Shown piece by piece: positions 8,123 through 16,561 of a stretch of DNA of 64,000 bases. How positions within the stretch are numbered: the stretch's first letter is position 1; each line of letters begins with the position of its first letter. The stretch comes from Mariniflexile fucanivorans (GTDB lineage Bacteria > Bacteroidota > Bacteroidia > Flavobacteriales > Flavobacteriaceae): positions 124,001 to 188,000 of the forward strand of contig NZ_SLUP01000006.1 in NCBI RefSeq assembly GCF_004341235.1, written 5' to 3'. A program made the translations under genes and the position numbers. Below the pieces are notes generated by a model. The model ran no database searches, had not been told where the DNA came from, and saw nothing but the letters and a program-made list of their open reading frames with translations.

Positions 8123-9475
8123 ATGCAAAAAGAAAACCTACATACAACCAACAAAATTTCAGAAGTTAATAAAAGTGATTATAATCAAAATACTTCGCAG
8201 TTAGAAAAAGATAAAATTATTGAAAGACATTTACGTTTTCAAGACCTTTTAATAAGTATTTCTACAAAATATATTAATTCCGATTTATCCGATATAGATA
8301 AGTTAATATGCGAATCTTTACAACAGATAGGTGAGTTTGTATTGTCAGACAGAAGTTATATTTTTTCTTACGATTTCACAAACAATACCTGTTCAAACAC
8401 CTACGAATGGTGCGCAAAAGACATAGAGCCAGAAATAGATAATTTACAAAACCTACCATTAGATTATATTACACAGTGGTTAGACGCCCACAAAAAAGGA
8501 GACGCTTTTTATATAGAAGATGTTAGCCTTTTACCCAAAGATGGAGAATTTGGGTTGCGTGCCGTTTTAGAGCCTCAAGGCATAAAAAGTTTAATAACCA
8601 TACCAAAAATTAAAAACAACGAACTCATTGGTTTTATTGGTTTCGACTCGGTTAAAAAGCTAAATACCTTTTCTAAAAATGAACAAGAAATTCTTTTTGT
8701 ATATGCCAATATGCTTGTGAATGTTCTTCAGAAAAAGGAATATGAAGAACAGATAAAAGCCCAGGAAATTAAAAAAGAAGCGTTGTTAAAAAGTTTATCC
8801 ATACAAAACGAAGAATTAAATGAATATGCACACGTTGTATCACATGATTTAAAAGCGCCACTCATTAATATTTACACATTAGTAGGCTGGTTTATGGACG
8901 ATAATAAGGAGGCTTTAGATGAAAATGCGTTTAAACCTTTAAAACAAGTATTGTTTAATGTAGAAAAAATGGACTTTCTAATTAAAGGGATTTTAGATTA
9001 TTCTACTATTGATAAATTAGATGAGGTAGACAAACTCGTGGATTTTAATTTAATTATAACAGAGGTATTACAAACCATTTTAATACCAAATCATATTAAA
9101 ATCACGGTTCAAGAAAACTTACCTAGTTTATTTGGAAACACCTGGAGGTTTAAACAGGTTTTTCAAAACTTAATTCAAAATGCCATAAATTATTGCGATA
9201 AAGACAACGGATTAGTAGAAATAGGATGTGTTGAAAAAGATTCAAGCTACCAGTTTTTTGTAAAAGACAATGGTATTGGTATTAAAGCAGATTATTTCGA
9301 AAAAATATTTAAAGTCTTTACCAAGTTAGAAAGCACAGGATCTTCATCTGGCATTGGACTTTCTATAGTTAAAAAAATAATTAGTCATTATAAGGGCTCC
9401 ATTTGGTTAGAAAGTGAACTAGACATGGGAACCACTTTTTATTTTAAACTTTCAAAGGATATGGGAACGAATTAA
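8123..9475 (+). CDS. GAF-domain sensor histidine kinase
   Basis: The 450-residue protein lacks a signal peptide and transmembrane helices, so it is a cytoplasmic sensor. Residues about 42-202 form a GAF domain. After a short coiled coil comes the HisKA helix with the phospho-acceptor His in YAHVVSHDLKAPL (about 241), then a HATPase_c domain with N box FQNLIQNAINYCD, G1 DNGIGI and G2 GSSSGIGLSIVKKI. It resembles the cyanobacteriochrome/bacteriophytochrome-type output kinases, but no chromophore Cys can be assigned. No response regulator lies next to it, so it is an orphan kinase in this window. The gap of about 480 bp after it isolates it from the next gene. Confidence 0.85.
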   Translation: MQKENLHTTNKISEVNKSDYNQNTSQLEKDKIIERHLRFQDLLISISTKYINSDLSDIDKLICESLQQIGEFVLSDRSYIFSYDFTNNTCSNTYEWCAKDIEPEIDNLQNLPLDYITQWLDAHKKGDAFYIEDVSLLPKDGEFGLRAVLEPQGIKSLITIPKIKNNELIGFIGFDSVKKLNTFSKNEQEILFVYANMLVNVLQKKEYEEQIKAQEIKKEALLKSLSIQNEELNEYAHVVSHDLKAPLINIYTLVGWFMDDNKEALDENAFKPLKQVLFNVEKMDFLIKGILDYSTIDKLDEVDKLVDFNLIITEVLQTILIPNHIKITVQENLPSLFGNTWRFKQVFQNLIQNAINYCDKDNGLVEIGCVEKDSSYQFFVKDNGIGIKADYFEKIFKVFTKLESTGSSSGIGLSIVKKIISHYKGSIWLESELDMGTTFYFKLSKDMGTN

Positions 9476-9956
9476 TGCTCATGTAAATTTATTTCTAAAA
9501 TAGCTGTATTTTTTAAAATTCCAGTAAAAACACATGTAAAGGAACAACGAGGAGGTAAGTATTTTAAAACAAAGCTTAAGAACACGCTTTACAAAGCCCC
9601 GTTAAAATACAATTCACATTTTGAACTTTATATCCATCAGGAATAGAAAAATCAATTTCAACTTGCAGGGGTAAACAAGTAAAACGATAAATAGAAATCA
9701 AATATAAACCTGTTAAAGCTAAATAGTTGTTAATGTTATTCAAAGCCAGATATTTTAAATAACATACACCGCACTAGTAACTAAAAGGGAAGGCATTTAA
9801 TAACGTCTTCCCTTGTTTCTTTTAAGATTATAAGCTATGAAATACATTCGTATTGAAATAGGACGCAACACTTTAATTAATAAACATACACTAGATAATC
9901 CATAATTAATCATGTATCTTTAAGGTTCATTTTAAAGCAATAATTGCATTTCAACT
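9476..9956. other. Gene-free spacer of about 480 bp
   Basis: No credible ORF is seen on either strand. The only clear structure is the terminator-like hairpin at 9785-9814. The segment between about 9500 and 9780 could hold an untranslated RNA, but I see nothing that supports one. Confidence 0.5.
9785..9821 (+). terminator. Terminator-like hairpin
   Basis: AAGGGAAG (9785-9792) pairs perfectly with CTTCCCTT (9807-9814) across a 14-nt loop and is followed by GTTTCTTTT. The orientation fits termination on the plus strand. It is about 310 bp past the kinase stop codon, which would leave a long 3' untranslated region. Confidence 0.6.
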
Positions 9957-10907
9957 ATGAAGTATCTTTCCCTGTTTTCCTGCCTACTTATTCTACTGGT
10001 ATTTAGTTGCAACGAGGTTAAACCTAAAAGCGAAAAAGAGGTACGAACGTTTGTAAAACAATGGAACAATGCCCATACACTAATAAAATCGACGTACTTA
10101 GATCGCTACTATTTTGATGTGGTGAACTATTACGAAAAAGACTTCACCAGAGACGAAGTACAGCAAGATAAGAATTTGCTGTTTCAACAATTTCCAGACT
10201 ATACACAACGTATTTATAATAACCAATTAGATGTCACTAAAGTAGAGGGTAACTTTTTAGTAACCTTCATCAAACAAGTTACATACAGCGGCATAAAAGC
10301 CGATTACCCCTCGTATCTTTCCTTAACGATTAAAAATGGTAAATTCAAAATACTTAGAGAGGGCCTTTCTAAAAATGCAAAAAACCAAGAGGCACCTATT
10401 TTTCCAAGTACTCGCGAAAGTAATGTGACCCTCTCTAAAAATAGGCAACTATATGGTGATTTTAACGGCGACGGTTTATCAGACTATGCTAAAGTAATCG
10501 CTCCAGTAATACAATCCGTTATAGATACCAATACCAAAAACAGTGATACCATAACATGCCAAGGCGGATGCAACAGCGTCATCCTATTTAGTAATAAAGA
10601 CCTAAAACCCATTACCATAAAAGGAGCCTACCAATCGCAATTAGAAAATCTTAAAGACCTTAATAGCGACGGTGCCGACGAGATAGGTTTTTGGGACATA
10701 AAAGCAACTACCAAAAGCCTTTATGTTTTTAATGCAACAAATGGCACGTTACTAACCGAGCCTATCGTAATTAATACAGCCGTACATAAAAACCTGAAAC
10801 TTATTGACGTTTTTAAAAAAACAGGGGTCAATAAAATTACAGTAACTTCCAGTGAACAAGTTGATGGGAAATGGGTATTAAAAAGTAAGGTAATTGTGTT
10901 AAAATGA
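9957..10907 (+). CDS. Lipoprotein with an FG-GAP/EF-hand-like calcium motif
   Basis: The 316-residue protein starts with a lipoprotein signal (LLVFSC, Cys18). The N-terminal part (about 20-150) resembles a small alpha+beta domain of nuclear-transport-factor type. The C-terminal part has two acidic DxNxDG-type loops, DFNGDGLSDYAK near 170 and DLNSDGADEIGFWD near 240, the pattern of FG-GAP/VCBS or dockerin-like calcium-binding repeats. It is probably anchored in the outer or inner membrane, facing the periplasm. The function is not recognised. Confidence 0.6.
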   Translation: MKYLSLFSCLLILLVFSCNEVKPKSEKEVRTFVKQWNNAHTLIKSTYLDRYYFDVVNYYEKDFTRDEVQQDKNLLFQQFPDYTQRIYNNQLDVTKVEGNFLVTFIKQVTYSGIKADYPSYLSLTIKNGKFKILREGLSKNAKNQEAPIFPSTRESNVTLSKNRQLYGDFNGDGLSDYAKVIAPVIQSVIDTNTKNSDTITCQGGCNSVILFSNKDLKPITIKGAYQSQLENLKDLNSDGADEIGFWDIKATTKSLYVFNATNGTLLTEPIVINTAVHKNLKLIDVFKKTGVNKITVTSSEQVDGKWVLKSKVIVLK

Positions 10908-10910
10908 ATG

Positions 10911-10951
10911 ATAAACTATATGTACTATAATTTACCGCCTTATAAAACTTG
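10911..10951. repeat. Diverged copy of the TGTACTATAAT dispersed repeat
   Basis: The segment reads TATATGTACTATAAT, then TTACCGCCTTATAAAACTTGA. It aligns over about 36 bp with 16336-16372 (shared TGTACTATAAT, CGC, TTAT, AACTTGA). It lies directly after the lipoprotein gene, in the short spacer before the convergent esterase. Confidence 0.45.
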
Positions 10952-10991
10952 AAAATATTTAAGAGTCGGAAAACAACTATTCGAATGTTTT

Positions 10992-11693
10992 TTATTGAAG
11001 CATAGGTTCCAAAACATCCCAAACATTTTTCGCCATTATTTGATGTCCTTCTTTGGTAGGATGAATGCCATCCGATTGATTTAAAGCAGAAACCCCGCCC
11101 ACGTCCTCTAATAAAAAAGGAATTAATTGCACGTCATTTTTTTTAGCCAATTCAGGAAATATATTTTTAAACTCGGTGGTATAGGTTTGACCCATATTGG
11201 GTGGTAGTTGCATCCCTGCCAAAACAATTTTAGTGTCAGGATATTTTTTCTTAACAGCGTCTATGATGGCTTGTAAATTTTCCTTGGATTGTTTTAAGGG
11301 CACCCCTCTTAAACCATCATTGGCACCCAATTCTAAAATAAAAATAGAAGGCTTTTCATTTAACACCCAATCAATTCTATTTTTTCCACCCGAAGTCGTT
11401 TCACCACTTACACCAGAATTCACAATGCTATAATCTAATTCCAAAGAGTCAATTTTACGTTGAATAATACCTGGAAACGCATCGTTAACATCGTCTAAAC
11501 CATATCCTGCCGTTAAACTATCACCAAAAAAGACGATTTTTTTTGAACTGCTTTTTTGAGTGGTCTCAATTTCAGCTTTAGGAGTACTTGTATCTGATTC
11601 CGTTGCTTTTTTAGAACCATCAGATTTACAAGAGAGTAGGAGTATCAGCATGCAAAAACACCAAAACTTTAAGAAAACCTTTTGAGTTCTCAT
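10992..11693 (-). CDS. Arylesterase / lysophospholipase, TesA-type SGNH hydrolase (lipoprotein)
   Basis: The 233-residue GDSL/SGNH-family hydrolase has block I GDSLTAGYG with nucleophile Ser about 59, block III GANDG with Asn about 125, and block V DGIHP with the Asp/His pair at about 208/211. The Gly of block II is in the GVSGETT segment. An N-terminal signal ends in LLSC (Cys22), so it is a lipoprotein, unlike soluble periplasmic TesA. The Met at 11693 is chosen because it starts a proper signal sequence; the longer form from 11729 adds a polar stretch. It is divergent from a YbbA/YbbP-type transporter, the same gene neighbourhood as in enterobacteria. Confidence 0.85.
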   Translation of the reverse strand: MRTQKVFLKFWCFCMLILLLSCKSDGSKKATESDTSTPKAEIETTQKSSSKKIVFFGDSLTAGYGLDDVNDAFPGIIQRKIDSLELDYSIVNSGVSGETTSGGKNRIDWVLNEKPSIFILELGANDGLRGVPLKQSKENLQAIIDAVKKKYPDTKIVLAGMQLPPNMGQTYTTEFKNIFPELAKKNDVQLIPFLLEDVGGVSALNQSDGIHPTKEGHQIMAKNVWDVLEPMLQ

Positions 11694-11763
11694 GTTTATA
11701 TTACGTATCAATTGTTTATTTTTCAACATCCGTTTATTATAGTAAAAATCTTAAATAAAAATA

Positions 11764-12453
11764 ATGTCAAATATATTAAAGATTAATGATTTAGAGAAAA
11801 CTTATACCAGTGGTTCTAAAAAATTAACAGTCATTAGTAATATCACTTTTGAAGTAGAAACCGGGAGTGTGTTCTCCATTGTGGGACCTTCTGGAAGTGG
11901 AAAAACCACTTTATTGGGTTTGTGTGCCGGTTTAGATTACCCAAGTTCAGGCACCATTGAATTATGCGGAACCCCTTTACAGGACTTAAATGAAGATGAA
12001 CGTGCCGCCTTGCGAAACAAGGAAGTGGGCTTTATTTTTCAGAATTTTCAATTGTTACCCACCTTAACGGCTTTAGAAAACGTGATTGTTCCTTTAGAAT
12101 TACAAGGTGAAAAAAAGGCAGCTCAATTCGGTATCGCGTTATTAGAAAAAGTGGGTTTAGGAGATCGTTTGCATCATTATCCCTCACAATTATCTGGAGG
12201 CGAACAACAGCGCGTGGCATTGGCGCGTGCCTTTTCTAATAAACCGTCTATTTTATTTGCAGATGAACCTACGGGGAATTTAGATGAAGAAACAGGCGAA
12301 AAGGTGATTCAGTTACTTTTTGATTTGAATAAAGAGGCTGGCACCACGTTAGTGATGATTACACACGATTTGGATTTGGCAAACAGAACACAACAAATTT
12401 TAAGATTAAAAGGCGGAAAGATTACTTCAAACGAAAAAACAAGTACTATTTAA
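11764..12453 (+). CDS. ABC transporter ATP-binding protein, YbbA/LolD type
   Basis: The 229-residue ATPase has Walker [10 protein letters not shown] (41-49), Q-loop [16 protein letters not shown], signature LSGGEQQR (143-150), Walker B ILFADEP (163-169) and H-loop MITHD. It belongs to the MacB/LolD/YbbA clade that powers mechanotransmission-type permeases rather than classical importers. The last base of its stop overlaps the start of the permease gene (12453), so the two are translationally coupled. The partner permease and the divergent TesA gene support a YbbA-YbbP complex. Confidence 0.9.
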   Translation: MSNILKINDLEKTYTSGSKKLTVISNITFEVETGSVFSIVGPSGSGKTTLLGLCAGLDYPSSGTIELCGTPLQDLNEDERAALRNKEVGFIFQNFQLLPTLTALENVIVPLELQGEKKAAQFGIALLEKVGLGDRLHHYPSQLSGGEQQRVALARAFSNKPSILFADEPTGNLDEETGEKVIQLLFDLNKEAGTTLVMITHDLDLANRTQQILRLKGGKITSNEKTSTI

Positions 12454-14993
12454 TGAGCAAAATCAATTCAAAAGCGAATTTTCAGTGGCTTTTAAAAATG
12501 GCTTGGAGAGATGGTAAGGCAAGCCTTTCTAGGTTACTGCTTTTTATGGCATCCATTATATTGGGTATTGCTGCGGTGGTTTCCATTCAATTGTTCAGTG
12601 ATAACTTAAAGCAAAACATAAAACAACAATCGAAAGCCTTAATGGGTGCCGATTTTATTATTGATAGCAAAGAAGCACCCTCTAAAAAAGCACAAGCCAT
12701 TATAGACTCCCTAGGGGCGGATGCCTCTGAAGTTAATTTCGTTTCCATGGCTGCTTTTCCTAAAAATAACGGTACTAAATTAGTAAAAGTCAGGGCTATT
12801 GAAGGCGATTTTCCTTTTTACGGAAACATAGCAACTACTCCTGAAAATGCTGGCGAAACCTATCAAAACTTGGGAGGTGCTTTGGTAGATGCTACCTTGC
12901 TTTTGCAATACGATATAAAACCTGGAGATTCTATTAAAATAGGCGAATTAACAATCCCCATTACAGGTGCATTAAAATCAATTCCTGGAAGTACGGCTAT
13001 TTCATCTTCTGTAGCACCGCTCGTTTTAATTCCTTTTCGTTTTTTAGAAGAAACGGACTTATTGCAACTAGGGAGCAGAAAAGAATACCAATATTTTTTT
13101 AGAGCACCAGAAATGGATTTAGAAGGCTTGAGTAAAAGAATAAATCCGATTCTCGACGCTGAAAATGCTGATTTAGACACCCATACTAGCACTAGCCAAC
13201 GTTTAGGAAGACGGTACGATAACGTGAGTCGCTTTTTAAACTTAGTTGCTTTTATTGCTCTTTTACTGGGTTGCATTGGTATTGCAAGTTCTGTACACAT
13301 TTACATAAAAGAGAAATTACAAAGTGTTGCTATTTTAAAATGTTTGGGCGCCTCTAGAAAACAAACCTTTTTAATTTATTTACTCCAAATTATTAGTATT
13401 GGATTTGTAGGCGGATTGATAGGTTCAGCCATCGGAACGGCATTACAATATGCATTTCCTTATATATTACAAGACTTTTTACCATTTGATGTCGCCATTT
13501 CAATTTCTATTTGGCCTATAATTTTAGGTGTCTCTTTAGGGGTATTCATGTCGGTTTTGTTTGCTTTATTACCCTTGTTAGGCACTTGGTATGTATCTCC
13601 TTTAGAAGTTTTAAGAGGTTCAGGAGACCCATTACAAAAACCTAAAAAAGCACGAATGGCCGTGTTAATAGTCATTCTACTTTTTATCTATTTATTTTCT
13701 TATTGGATTTTGAAAGATGCCCTGCATGGATTGATTTTTACAGCGGGTATTTTTATCACCAGTGCTATTATGGCTGGTATATCTCAAGTATTTATCAAAT
13801 GGATTAAAAAATACTTTCCGAGTTCTTGGGGCTATACCAAACGCCAAAGCTTATTAAATTTATTCCGCCCCAATAACCAAACCATGGTACTTGTTTTAGC
13901 GATTGGATTGGGAACTTTTTTAATAAGTACCTTGTATTTTACTAAGGATATTTTACTGGCAAAAACATCTATTGAAAATAAAAAAAGTGATGCAAATATC
14001 ATTTTATTGGATGTACAAAGTGAACAGGAAAATGCGCTTTTAGAGACCTTTAAAAGTAAAGGATTGGACGTGATTGATAACATCCCCATCATAACCATGC
14101 GTGTGGAACGTATTCGTGGTAAATCGGCAAATACCATTAGCAACGACAGCACCGCTAGAAGGATGAAAGGGATTTTTAATAGAGAATTTAGAGTGACATA
14201 TAGAGATGCTTTAGTAGAAACAGAAGAAATATTGGAAGGCAAATGGACAGGACAATTTGTAAAAGGAAACCCTATCTATATCTCAATTACAGATAATGTT
14301 GCCAAAGATGCGAATTTAAAAGTAGGGGATGCGGTCACATTTAATATTCAAGGGGTTGTGATGGAAACCGTGGTGGGCAGTATTCGAAAAGTAGATTGGA
14401 GCAGTATGAAAATAAATTTTAATATTTTATTTCCAACGGGTGTTTTAGAAAAAGCACCTCAATTTAATGTCATGTCCGCCTATGTGCCTAGTAAAGAAGG
14501 TTCTGCGGCGTTTCAAAGGGATTTGGTACAACAATATCCTAATATAACTATTTTAGATTTACGCCAAGTTTTTACCATTGTAGAAGATATTTTAGATAAG
14601 ATTTCATGGATTATTAATTTTATGGCATTCTTTAGTATTTTAACTGGTTTTATTGTGCTTATAGGTTCGGTTAGAAATAGCAAGTACCAGCGAATTAAAG
14701 AAAGCGTCTTATTGCGAACTTTGGGTGCAAAAAGCAAACAAATTTTAGAAATTACAGCATTGGAATATGTGTATTTAGGCATCTTGGGAAGCTTAACAGG
14801 TATTTTATTATCTTTAATTGGAAGTCAATTATTAGCGACCTTTTTATTTAAAGAACCTTTTGTGCCATCAGCAATTCCTTTTCTGGTTTTTCTACCTGCT
14901 ATTACGTTTTTGGTGGTACTTATTGGCCTTAGCAACATGAAATCCGTTTTAAAAAGTCCACCTTTGGAAGTGTTGCGGAAAGAGGTATCGTGA
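12453..14993 (+). CDS. ABC transporter permease, FtsX-like (YbbP type)
   Basis: The 846-residue protein has the duplicated FtsX layout of the YbbP family. There is an N-terminal transmembrane helix (about 25-45) and a periplasmic domain, then three helices in the 265-390 region containing AILKCLGASRKQ, then a second half with further helices near 400-510, another periplasmic domain, and a last FtsX block with LLRTLGAKSKQ and three helices. The cytoplasmic coupling motif LKCLGAS/LRTLGAK is repeated once in each half. It probably extracts or exports a lipid or hydrophobic substrate across the inner membrane; the substrate is unknown. Confidence 0.85.
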   Translation: MSKINSKANFQWLLKMAWRDGKASLSRLLLFMASIILGIAAVVSIQLFSDNLKQNIKQQSKALMGADFIIDSKEAPSKKAQAIIDSLGADASEVNFVSMAAFPKNNGTKLVKVRAIEGDFPFYGNIATTPENAGETYQNLGGALVDATLLLQYDIKPGDSIKIGELTIPITGALKSIPGSTAISSSVAPLVLIPFRFLEETDLLQLGSRKEYQYFFRAPEMDLEGLSKRINPILDAENADLDTHTSTSQRLGRRYDNVSRFLNLVAFIALLLGCIGIASSVHIYIKEKLQSVAILKCLGASRKQTFLIYLLQIISIGFVGGLIGSAIGTALQYAFPYILQDFLPFDVAISISIWPIILGVSLGVFMSVLFALLPLLGTWYVSPLEVLRGSGDPLQKPKKARMAVLIVILLFIYLFSYWILKDALHGLIFTAGIFITSAIMAGISQVFIKWIKKYFPSSWGYTKRQSLLNLFRPNNQTMVLVLAIGLGTFLISTLYFTKDILLAKTSIENKKSDANIILLDVQSEQENALLETFKSKGLDVIDNIPIITMRVERIRGKSANTISNDSTARRMKGIFNREFRVTYRDALVETEEILEGKWTGQFVKGNPIYISITDNVAKDANLKVGDAVTFNIQGVVMETVVGSIRKVDWSSMKINFNILFPTGVLEKAPQFNVMSAYVPSKEGSAAFQRDLVQQYPNITILDLRQVFTIVEDILDKISWIINFMAFFSILTGFIVLIGSVRNSKYQRIKESVLLRTLGAKSKQILEITALEYVYLGILGSLTGILLSLIGSQLLATFLFKEPFVPSAIPFLVFLPAITFLVVLIGLSNMKSVLKSPPLEVLRKEVS

Positions 14994-15175
14994 TTATATG
15001 GTAGCTATCATTCATTAAATGACATATGGCTTTTGAATTAAAACCCATAAAACAAACAAAACCAATTCATCCTAAATATATTACAGTTCGGTAACCCACA
15101 TTCTATTTTTATGGCATTCTGAACTATTTTTGTCCCATAAATTAAAGACATTAGAAATTTGTATCTTATAGAATT

Positions 15176-16231
15176 ATGGAAAATACCAAACGAAAAACTA
15201 CTAAAGCCAAACAAATTTTCAGAATAGTATTGTTTACTGGTACTTTTATTTCTTTGTGGTTTGTCCCTTGGATTTTAGTAAAAGCTTGGATACTACCATT
15301 ACCGAAAACGGTTCAAGAGCAAGTCAATCAATCCTTAAGTTATGGTTTTGATGGTGTTATAGTCTATGTAGATGAAGCTGGGAAACCACCGGCGTTTTAT
15401 GCCGCTGGCTACCATAACCGAGAACAAAAAATACCTGCCAATCCTAAGGCTTTATTCAAAATTGCGAGTATCAGTAAGTTGTATGATGCTGTTGCCATTA
15501 CCAAATTGGTCCATGACAAACGCTTGTCATTAGATAAAACGCTTGCAGATTACTTTCCAGAACTAAAGGGACGAATTGAAAATGCAGAAAGCATCACCTT
15601 AAAAATGTTGGTGCAACATAGAAGTGGCCTCCCAAATTTTACCAATACACCCAATTTTTGGAACCATCCCACTAAAACAAATGAAGCTGCTCTAAACTTA
15701 ATTCTTGATTTACCCGCAAATTTTAAACCAGATACAGACTACGAATATTGCAATACCAACTATTTACTACTTTCTATGCTCATTGAAAAAGTGAAAGGTA
15801 AAAGTAAGTTTCAGTACATAAAAGAGGTGATTTTAGAGCCGCTTGGTTTAAAAAACACTTATGGTTCGCTTGATGAGATAGATATGGGCTACTTAATGAG
15901 TGGGTATTATATAGGCGTAGAGGAAGATATTAAAACAACCGATTATGGCTCTATGATTGCTACCGCAGAAGATGTCGGTATTTTTTTAAGAGCCTTAAAT
16001 GATGGATCATTACTTAATGAAAACGAAATGAAACTATATGCTTCAATCTATGAATTTAATCATGGTGGATTAATTCCAGGCTATCAAAGTATGGCAGAAT
16101 ACCATAAAGATATCGATGCCGTGGTTGTTCAATTTATGAATACAACCGATTTTGAAGGTTACCAATGGAACTTGTTGCAAATAACGCATTCCCGGGTTGT
16201 AAAAGTTTTACGAAAGCAAAAGCAGCATTAA
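15176..16231 (+). CDS. Serine hydrolase of the beta-lactamase / penicillin-binding fold (class C-like)
   Basis: The 351-residue protein has an N-terminal transmembrane anchor (about 15-40) and a periplasmic beta-lactamase (PF00144-type) domain. The active-site motifs are SISK at 98-101 (nucleophile Ser98, Lys101), the YxN motif YCN at 191-193, and HGG near 290 in place of KTG. Such proteins act as esterases, DD-peptidases or peptidases; antibiotic hydrolysis cannot be assumed. It is monocistronic, the last gene before the accessory island. Confidence 0.8.
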   Translation: MENTKRKTTKAKQIFRIVLFTGTFISLWFVPWILVKAWILPLPKTVQEQVNQSLSYGFDGVIVYVDEAGKPPAFYAAGYHNREQKIPANPKALFKIASISKLYDAVAITKLVHDKRLSLDKTLADYFPELKGRIENAESITLKMLVQHRSGLPNFTNTPNFWNHPTKTNEAALNLILDLPANFKPDTDYEYCNTNYLLLSMLIEKVKGKSKFQYIKEVILEPLGLKNTYGSLDEIDMGYLMSGYYIGVEEDIKTTDYGSMIATAEDVGIFLRALNDGSLLNENEMKLYASIYEFNHGGLIPGYQSMAEYHKDIDAVVVQFMNTTDFEGYQWNLLQITHSRVVKVLRKQKQH

Positions 16232-16561
16232 GTGAAATACGTCTTTATAAAAAATTACAACACAAAAAATTTTGGTCAAAACTAAAATATAGAATAACGA
16301 AACGTAATTGTTTCCTCTCATAAAATAGCAATGATAACATTTGTACTATAATGTTCTGCGTTATGTAACTTGAGCTTTGGCTAAAAGCGAAAGTTGTTAC
16401 TAAAGTTTCTTTAAAAAATATATTCTAAAATGTTTCTTCTGCAATGTTAATGTAACACTTTTTATGCGACGACGTAGGAGGGAAGCATAATGTGTGTGGA
16501 ATGGTTTATAAATGTTCAAAACTTCTTTTTATCCAAAGAGTCTATTTGATTACATTTAGGT
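16232..16561. other. Spacer at the left edge of the accessory island
   Basis: This 330-bp gene-free stretch contains the direct-repeat copy at 16335-16352 and, at its end, the ATTTGATTACATTT motif (16544-16557) that also occurs at 20803-20816. No ORF is supportable. It separates ordinary chromosomal genes on the left from the AT-rich defence-type genes on the right. Confidence 0.5.
16335..16372. repeat. Left copy of an 18-bp direct repeat bounding the island, with extension
   Basis: TAACATTTGTACTATAAT (16335-16352) recurs exactly at 30532-30549. The following GTTCTGCGTTATGTAACTTGA aligns with the diverged copy at 10911-10951. An imperfect copy is at 20035-20060. The two exact copies enclose the whole accessory segment. 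Confidence 0.6.
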